Of a stretch of DNA of 36,011 bases, positions 31,629 to 36,011 are shown in pieces (within the stretch, counting starts at the first letter, position 1; each line of letters opens with the position of its first letter). The stretch spans positions 1 through 36,011 of the IMG/VR virus record IMGVR_UViG_3300027759_000224. One strand, written 5' to 3'. The notes beneath the pieces are model-generated. The model had not been told where the DNA came from, ran no database searches, and saw only the letters and a program-made list of their open reading frames with translations. The position numbers and the translations under genes were made by a program. Source of the stretch: a virus.

Positions 31629-31756
31629 TTGGTTTCTCCGGTTGTTGATGAAGTGATCATCTCATAAATGATACCAACAGCAGTTGCTAATTGATTAGGG
31701 ATAACCCTTAGTAAAAAGAATGCATAATGCGTCACTTAGGAGTTGACAATACCATC
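31629..31756. promoter_or_regulatory. Divergent control region between minus operon and HTH gene
   Basis: 128 bp without genes between divergent transcription units, so both promoters must lie here. It holds a 15-bp inverted repeat GATGA-N5-TCATC (31647-31661). A TATCAT-like minus-strand -10 lies at 31668-31673 and a CATAAT-like plus-strand -10 at 31723-31728. No convincing -35 box was found for either. The HTH protein encoded next door is the natural candidate to bind the repeat. Confidence 0.5.
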
Positions 31757-31987
31757 ATGGAATCCACTACACAACAAGCAATCAGAGCCATCCGCGAGAA
31801 AGCGGAACGATCCGGTTTCACTCTAAGCGATGTCGCATACGCCGCAGGCATTGATAAGGCCCAGGTCTCGCGCTGGTCCACCGGCAAGGTCGTTCCACTG
31901 TACTCGGCAGTCATCAATCTGCAAGAGGCTTGCGATGCCCTGGTAGAGGCCAGATTGCTGGCGCTACAGAAGGAGAGGCAGCAGTGA
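31757..31987 (+). CDS. HTH (XRE/Cro-type) regulator
   Basis: 76 residues from ATG 31757. AGGAG lies at 31738-31742, which is far (14 nt), and a frame start at 31727 would instead overlap the putative -10, so the start is uncertain. IREKAERSGFTLSDVAYAAG and IDKAQVSRWSTGKVVPL form the helix-turn-helix with an XRE-like recognition helix (KAQVSRWS). Probably a repressor or early regulator acting on the divergent region. The end overlaps the next gene by GTGA. Confidence 0.75.
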   Translation: MESTTQQAIRAIREKAERSGFTLSDVAYAAGIDKAQVSRWSTGKVVPLYSAVINLQEACDALVEARLLALQKERQQ

Positions 31988-32664
31988 TTCACTATCACGG
32001 GACGCCTATTAGTCCCATGAAGGCCATAGAGACAATGGGCGGCAAACACTTTTGCGTTTCTTATGCCCAACCTCAAGACTTAAAACGCTGTTTGCGAATT
32101 GGGCAATCACTCATGTTGGACAACGGAGCATTTAGCGCAAAAACAAGGGGATTTCCTTTTGACCGTGATGGGTTTTATGCTTGGGTTGAGCCTTTTTTGG
32201 CACATCCACATTGGGCGGTTGTGCCTGATGTGATTGATGGGTCGATAGATGAACAGCGGGAAATGGTTAAATCTTGGCCTTTTCGTAAAGATATGGGCAT
32301 TCCGGTGTGGCATCTTGGCTTGCCAATTTCTTACCTAATTGAATTGTGCGATGCATGGGGACGGGTATGCTTTGGGTCAGCCGGTGAGTTTTGGCAGATT
32401 GGCACATCAAAATGGTGTCACCGTATGGATGAGGCATTCAACGCTTTGGTAAACACTTACGGCAGACAAATCCCTTGGGTGCATGGAATGCGTATGCTTG
32501 GGCAGGCAAGCGGACCTTGGCCTTTGGCGAGTGCCGATTCGACTAATGTTGCGCTGCATCACGCAGAGCATTTAGAGTGCGCTGGTTGCATGGCAAAGCG
32601 CATTGATTCAACCAATCCACCGACAAAGTGGAATATTCAACCACTACAAGAGGTTTTATGTTGA
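31984..32664 (+). CDS. DpdA-like TGT-fold protein (candidate 7-deazaguanine DNA transglycosylase)
   Basis: 226 residues from GTG 31984, which overlaps the regulator stop and follows AGGAG. Key segments: YHGTPISP at the start (4-11); LMLDNGAFSAK (43-53, D46); AVVPDVIDG (78-86, D82); IPVWHLG (106-112); VCFGSAG (128-134); WVHGMRML (165-172); and ASADSTN (182-188). CAGC at 199-202 may bind metal. This order matches a phage family related to tRNA-guanine transglycosylases, to which DpdA (which swaps guanine in DNA for a preQ0-type base) belongs. The next gene resembles preQ0 transporters. The transglycosylase fold is likely; DNA rather than RNA as substrate, and catalytic competence, are inferred. 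Confidence 0.62.
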   Translation: MIHYHGTPISPMKAIETMGGKHFCVSYAQPQDLKRCLRIGQSLMLDNGAFSAKTRGFPFDRDGFYAWVEPFLAHPHWAVVPDVIDGSIDEQREMVKSWPFRKDMGIPVWHLGLPISYLIELCDAWGRVCFGSAGEFWQIGTSKWCHRMDEAFNALVNTYGRQIPWVHGMRMLGQASGPWPLASADSTNVALHHAEHLECAGCMAKRIDSTNPPTKWNIQPLQEVLC

Positions 32665-33128
32665 TTGCTGCCATTGTTTGTTACGCCATTGCCATGACAT
32701 TGGCAAACCTATCCATTGCCACCTTTGGCGTTTGGGTCAGTCCTATCAATGCGTTTTTGTTCATTGGACTCGACCTGGCATTGCGGGATTGGTTGCAGAT
32801 GCATATTAAGGCCTGGCAGATGGCGCTCTTGATTGCAGTTAGCGGCGTCCTGACCTACGCCTTGAACCAGGATGCTGGCATGATTTCTGTGGCATCTGCT
32901 GCATCTTTTACGTTGGCAGCACTTGCGGATTGGGCGGTATTTTATAAGGTAACAGGGTCTTGGTTCAAGCGTGCTAATGCATCCAATGTTGCGGGTGCAG
33001 CAGTTGACTCTGTGGCGTTTCCGACAATTGCTTTCGGTGTGCTGATGCCGGAAATCATTGCCCTGCAATTTTCCGCCAAAGTGGCTGGTGGATATGTTTG
33101 GTCTGTGTTGCTTGGGAAACTCAAATGA
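32658..33128 (+). CDS. VUT/YhhQ-like membrane protein (candidate 7-deazaguanine precursor transporter)
   Basis: 156 residues from ATG 32658, overlapping the previous stop by 7 bp; AAGAGG lies just upstream. About five hydrophobic helices. ANLSIATFGVWVSPINAFLF, LDLALRDWLQ, SVASAASFTLAALADWAVFY and NASNVAGAAVDSVAFPTIAF, followed by AAKVAGGYVWS, are the VUT family pattern. In bacteria YhhQ imports queuosine precursors (preQ0/preQ1). It is coupled to the DpdA-like gene, suggesting supply of a modified base. It is shorter than bacterial YhhQ. Transport of a 7-deazaguanine is inferred from the family. Confidence 0.78.
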   Translation: MLIAAIVCYAIAMTLANLSIATFGVWVSPINAFLFIGLDLALRDWLQMHIKAWQMALLIAVSGVLTYALNQDAGMISVASAASFTLAALADWAVFYKVTGSWFKRANASNVAGAAVDSVAFPTIAFGVLMPEIIALQFSAKVAGGYVWSVLLGKLK

Positions 33129-33604
33129 GTTTCGTTATCGGCATCGACCCAGGCATCAGCGGAGCCATTGCTGTGTTTGATTGGTACTCATACACCTTAA
33201 AAGAAGTCATTGATATGCCCACCTTGGAGGTGGACTCTGGCAAGACGAAAAAACGGCATATCAGCGCGGCAGGGTTACGCAACATATTGGAGGGCTACCC
33301 CGACTCGCACGTCGTGATTGAGAAGGTTGGCGCTATGCCAGGCCAAGGCGTGACCAGTATGTTTAACTTTGGCCGCAGTGCAGGCATCATTGAGGGAGTT
33401 GTGGTTGGCTTGAAGATTCCGCACACCTACGTCACTCCGCAGACCTGGACGAAGGCTATGGGCCGCGCAGCGGGTAAGGATGCCAGCCGTATGCGTGCAA
33501 TGGAACTGTTCCCTGCCAAAGCTGACCTGTTCAAGCGTGCGAAGGACGATGGTCGCGCAGACGCTGCTCTTATTGCTTACTGGTACATCACAAAAAATGC
33601 TTGA
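33125..33604 (+). CDS. ruvC: RuvC-like Holliday-junction nuclease
   Basis: 159 residues, ATG 33125 overlapping the transporter stop. GIDPGISGAIAVFD (D8), VVIEKVGAMPGQGVTSMFNF (E66) and KDDGRADAALIAYW (D142/D146) give the acidic RNase H-type active site of phage RuvC proteins. It would resolve branched DNA during recombination or before packaging. It lies upstream of the PD-(D/E)XK nuclease and SSB genes. Confidence 0.9.
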   Translation: MSFVIGIDPGISGAIAVFDWYSYTLKEVIDMPTLEVDSGKTKKRHISAAGLRNILEGYPDSHVVIEKVGAMPGQGVTSMFNFGRSAGIIEGVVVGLKIPHTYVTPQTWTKAMGRAAGKDASRMRAMELFPAKADLFKRAKDDGRADAALIAYWYITKNA

Positions 33605-33818
33605 CCAACTACGCACCATGCGCGAACACATTATCTGGCTGGGGACTCAGTTGGAGCAGGAGCGCGAATCATCACGCGATAAGACTGTCCTGCTCAAGCG
33701 CCTGCTGGACCCCGATGACCTGGGGCACGCGGTCACCAACGAAGTCAGGAAACAAGCCTACGCAATCATTTCAAACGAACACGAAAGAGAGAGAGAAAAA
33801 TGGAACGGATCAAACTAA
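33597..33818 (+). CDS. Small coiled-coil hypothetical protein
   Basis: 73 residues from ATG 33597, overlapping the RuvC end by 8 bp and the next gene by 19 bp. LDQLRTMREHIIWLGTQLEQ then ERESSRDKTVLLKRLLDPDD: a charged helix with heptad-like hydrophobics, ending in an Arg/Glu-rich tail. No recognised domain. A longer frame upstream of 33597 lies inside ruvC and is ignored. Confidence 0.65.
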   Translation: MLDQLRTMREHIIWLGTQLEQERESSRDKTVLLKRLLDPDDLGHAVTNEVRKQAYAIISNEHEREREKWNGSN

Positions 33819-34855
33819 GGCCGAGCGCCGCATCACGCTGGATGGCTTGTCCTGCCAGTGTCCACCTATCAGTCGGCATTCCTGAGTCGCCTAGTGGCGA
33901 AGCCGCGCAGATAGGCACTGCCATCCACGCGTTGGCCGAGACGTGCTGGCAGACAGAGGATGACCCAAAGAACTACATCAACAAGATGGTTGAGCAAATT
34001 GTCATAACCGAGCAGAACGCTGAGTTTGCGCAGCTACACCTGGACACCATCAAGCGCCTAGAGACTGATCTAGGCCGTGTCCTGGTGGAGCAACATGGTA
34101 CGCTGCTAAACACGATGCAGATCTTTTTGGCTGGGACGTGCGACGTTGTTGGGTACAGCGTTAAGGACAGCATCATTGAGATCGTGGATCTGAAGACCGG
34201 ACGCAACTACGTTGACGCTGACTCCGCACAGTTAAAAATATATGCCCTTGCCATGATGCGTGAACTGGGAGACTTCCAGACCATCAGGCTGACCATTGTT
34301 CAGCCCCAGATCGGCGCTAACCGCACTCACGAGATGACGCTGGCCGAACTGAACGAGTGGCGCAGCAAGGATTTGATGAAGGCAATTGAATCTATCAGCT
34401 ATGGCAACGCCTACCCAACCCCGTCACGCGATGCCTGCAAGTATTGCCCTGCCAAGCTACACTGCCCAGCCTTGCGGGAGAAGGCTTACGAGTTGCCCCT
34501 AGCGCCTACCAAGGAACTCAGCGATCTGGAGATCTCCACCTGGTTGGAACAAGGGGAACTAGTGGAGGCATTCTATGAAGAACTCAAGAAGGTGGCGACT
34601 AAGCGCTTGGAGGATGGCGCTGCAGTGCCAGGATGGAACTTAGTTCCGAAACGCGCCATTCGTAAGTGGAAGGCAGACATTGACATCAGCAAATTGCCGA
34701 TTGAGACTGCCAAGCTGTACAAGAGCGAACCGATAACGCCAGCGCAAGCTGAGAAATTACTGAGCAAAGATGACCGGCATCTGCTCGACGATTTGACAGA
34801 GAAGGTCTCAAGCGGACTGACTCTGGCAAAGATGTTGGAATCCTCCGACATCTAA
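33800..34855 (+). CDS. PD-(D/E)XK nuclease, DUF2800/Cas4-like
   Basis: 351 residues, ATG 33800 after a GAGAGAGAGA ribosome site. C17 in SRWMACPASVHLS; GTAIHALAE (39-47); catalytic D115 (TCDVVG) and D130-L-K132 (EIVDLKTG, 127-134); then C213, C216 and C222 in ACKYCPAKLHC. The four cysteines fit an Fe-S cluster as in Cas4/AddB nucleases. In phages this type is usually a recombination exonuclease working with an SSB or annealase, and the SSB-like gene follows immediately. No RecT/annealase gene was seen. Confidence 0.85.
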   Translation: MERIKLRPSAASRWMACPASVHLSVGIPESPSGEAAQIGTAIHALAETCWQTEDDPKNYINKMVEQIVITEQNAEFAQLHLDTIKRLETDLGRVLVEQHGTLLNTMQIFLAGTCDVVGYSVKDSIIEIVDLKTGRNYVDADSAQLKIYALAMMRELGDFQTIRLTIVQPQIGANRTHEMTLAELNEWRSKDLMKAIESISYGNAYPTPSRDACKYCPAKLHCPALREKAYELPLAPTKELSDLEISTWLEQGELVEAFYEELKKVATKRLEDGAAVPGWNLVPKRAIRKWKADIDISKLPIETAKLYKSEPITPAQAEKLLSKDDRHLLDDLTEKVSSGLTLAKMLESSDI

Positions 34856-34889
34856 CTTTGGGCGCAAGCCCGTTACTTAGGAACTGAAA

Positions 34890-35471
34890 ATGCTAAATCT
34901 TTCAAACAACAACGGTAGTGGAAACAGCTACATCCGCTATGCACCCCAGGCTAACGCTTGGACGAACCGCGACGGTGAGGAAATCCAACTCAAGAAGGTG
35001 GTCATGGATCTGGACTCGGTGCAGACCGGCTGGTTGATGATTGGTGCTGGCGTACGTGACTGGCAGCCAGATGAGGTGCTGGGCGCTAAGAGCCAATCAC
35101 CTGGAGAGGGATACAAGCGCGGGTTTGTGGTGACGCTGTACTCAAAGGAACTCGGCCTGGTGGATTGGAGCGCCAACGCCTATGGTCCATGTAAGGGTTT
35201 CGAGAAAATCTACAACGAGTGCGACAAAGCTGCAGGCGATAACGGCGGCAAGCTGCCGGTAATTGAGTACGTCAACAGCACCGCCGAGAAGGTTGGTAAG
35301 GGCAACACGCGAGTACCGAACTTTAAGTTAGTCAGTTGGGTTGCGCGGCCTGCTGGCATGAACGCTGAAGATGGCCTGGAGCATTGGGCCGAGCCGGAGC
35401 CAGCACCAGCGCCAGTACGCAAGGCCAAGCCAGCGCCTGCGCCTGTGATGGATGACGAAGAGTTCTTTTAA
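34890..35471 (+). CDS. Single-stranded DNA-binding protein-like
   Basis: 193 residues, AGGA before ATG 34890. SYIRYAPQANAWTNRDGEEI and AKSQSPGEGYKRGFVVTLYS are consistent with an OB-fold phage SSB. A Pro/Ala/Lys linker leads to the acidic aromatic tail MDDEEFF, analogous to the DDDIPF tail that recruits partner proteins. It protects ssDNA and probably works with the nuclease upstream and the primase-helicase. A short GGGC-GCAA-GCCC hairpin (34860-34871) precedes the ribosome site. A strong terminator follows. Confidence 0.75.
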   Translation: MLNLSNNNGSGNSYIRYAPQANAWTNRDGEEIQLKKVVMDLDSVQTGWLMIGAGVRDWQPDEVLGAKSQSPGEGYKRGFVVTLYSKELGLVDWSANAYGPCKGFEKIYNECDKAAGDNGGKLPVIEYVNSTAEKVGKGNTRVPNFKLVSWVARPAGMNAEDGLEHWAEPEPAPAPVRKAKPAPAPVMDDEEFF

Positions 35472-35485
35472 CCAGTAGTCTGGTG

Positions 35486-35517
35486 GCCGGTGGGTTGATC
35501 TCCACCGGCTTTTTTTT
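35486..35517 (+). terminator. Intrinsic terminator after SSB-like gene
   Basis: Stem GCCGGTGG (35486-35493), loop of 8, arm CCACCGGC (35502-35509), eight perfect pairs, then eight T (35510-35517). Ends the 31757-35471 transcript before the methyltransferase gene. Confidence 0.95.
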
Positions 35518-35536
35518 CCTCTAAAAAAGTACAAGT

Positions 35537-36011
35537 ATGAAATTTCTATCAGTTTGCAGTGGGATTGAGGCGGCAAGCGTCGCCTGGCATCCATTGGGAT
35601 GGGAATCGGTGGCGTATTCCGAGATTGAGCCGTTCCCTTGCAAGGTGTTGCAGCACCATTACCCAGACGTTCCCAACTTGGGCGATATGACTAAATTTAA
35701 GGAGTGGCCTGATGCAGATGTCGATGTTTTCGTTGGAGGAACACCATGCCAATCATTCTCAGTCGCAGGACTCAGAAAGGGATTGGATGACCCGCGTGGC
35801 AACCTCATGCTTACCTATCTTGCCATTGCTAAACAATATCGCCCCAACTGGCTGGTCTGGGAAAACGTCCCCGGCGTTCTGTCCTCCGCTGACGGACGGG
35901 ACTTTGGTTCCCTCCTCGGAGGGTTCGCATATCGGGTGCTTGACGCTCAATATTTCGGAGTGGCACAGCGACGCAAACGTGTGTTCGTTGTCGGATACCT
36001 TGGAGACTGGC
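35537..36011 (+). CDS. dcm: DNA (cytosine-5) methyltransferase, 5' part (partial at window end)
   Basis: 158 codons from ATG 35537 to the window end; continues at the window start. LSVCSGIEAASVAWHPLGWE (motif I, SAM binding), FVGGTPCQSFSVAG with catalytic C71 (motif IV), VWENVPGVLSS with ENV at 109-111 (motif VI) and GVAQRRKR at 141-148 (motif VIII). At residues 128-129 (GSLLGGFAYR) seven residues are missing compared with the window-start version, which reads through VLAILGYGFAYR. The joined protein would be about 410 residues. It starts 20 bp after the terminator T-run with only a weak ribosome site. Confidence 0.92.
   Translation, partial: MKFLSVCSGIEAASVAWHPLGWESVAYSEIEPFPCKVLQHHYPDVPNLGDMTKFKEWPDADVDVFVGGTPCQSFSVAGLRKGLDDPRGNLMLTYLAIAKQYRPNWLVWENVPGVLSSADGRDFGSLLGGFAYRVLDAQYFGVAQRRKRVFVVGYLGDW
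35921..36011 (+). repeat. Terminal direct repeat, right copy (91 bp)
   Basis: Identical to 23-113. Immediately upstream the sequence differs from the left copy by absence of the 21 bases at 2-22. The flank (ending CTCCTCGGA at 35920) otherwise joins in frame to base 2. Confidence 0.92.

Noticed and set aside
31740-31770. TTGACA at 31743-31748 as a -35 promoter box
   Set aside because: No acceptable -10 follows at 16-18 bp, and it lies between the putative ribosome site and the start codon of the HTH gene.

Overview
This window reads as an essentially complete tailed-phage genome (podovirus-like: portal, SU10-like capsid protein, P22 gp10-like tail protein, ejection-type proteins, and no tape measure or tail tube). 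It is circularly permuted. The last 91 bases (35921-36011) repeat bases 23-113, and one cytosine methyltransferase gene is cut by the ends (5' part 35537-36011, 3' part 1-823). The unique length is about 35.9 kb and base composition looks moderately GC. No integrase, DNA polymerase, RNA polymerase, tRNA or CRISPR array was seen, so replication must lean on the host. Small-protein styles (NrdR-like zinc ribbon, zinc-finger proteins with Gln-Pro-Ala-Gln-Glu-Pro-Val stretches, DUF6496, DUF6321, GTA-type 3-TM holin) suggest a proteobacterial host, perhaps a freshwater betaproteobacterium. That host guess is an inference from style only.

Layout on the circle. Early/DNA metabolism, plus strand (31757 through the ends to 4265): a small HTH regulator, a DpdA-like TGT-fold protein, a VUT/YhhQ-like membrane transporter, a RuvC-like nuclease, a coiled-coil protein, a PD-(D/E)XK nuclease with Fe-S-type cysteines (DUF2800/Cas4-like), an SSB-like protein, a strong terminator, then the C5-methyltransferase and a CHC2/TOPRIM/RepA-like primase-helicase. 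After that come a palindrome/iteron cluster (2881-3090), an unknown gene, and the small terminase. DnaA boxes and a 378-bp gap separate the small from the large terminase.

Late region, plus strand (4644-29531): terL, small basic proteins, a glycosyltransferase-like gene, portal, scaffold, major capsid protein and a terminator. Then come a second glycosyltransferase, the adaptor, fibre/receptor genes (including a 12 x 20-residue repeat protein and an S74-chaperone fibre), a cluster of small membrane proteins with an apparent -1 frameshift, holin, M15 endolysin, a C1q-like structural protein, tail stabilisation protein, a GNAT-like protein and five large ejection-type or unknown virion proteins. 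Most genes overlap by ATGA or TAATG, implying translational coupling.

Minus-strand block (31628 down to 29491): nine to ten small genes, many in stop-start overlaps, including membrane microproteins of 28 and 59 residues and two zinc-ribbon-like proteins. It is divergent from the HTH gene and convergent with, and overlapping, the last late gene.

The most interesting system is the adjacent DpdA-like and VUT/YhhQ-like pair. It would fit a minimal DNA 7-deazaguanine modification module that imports its precursor rather than making it.
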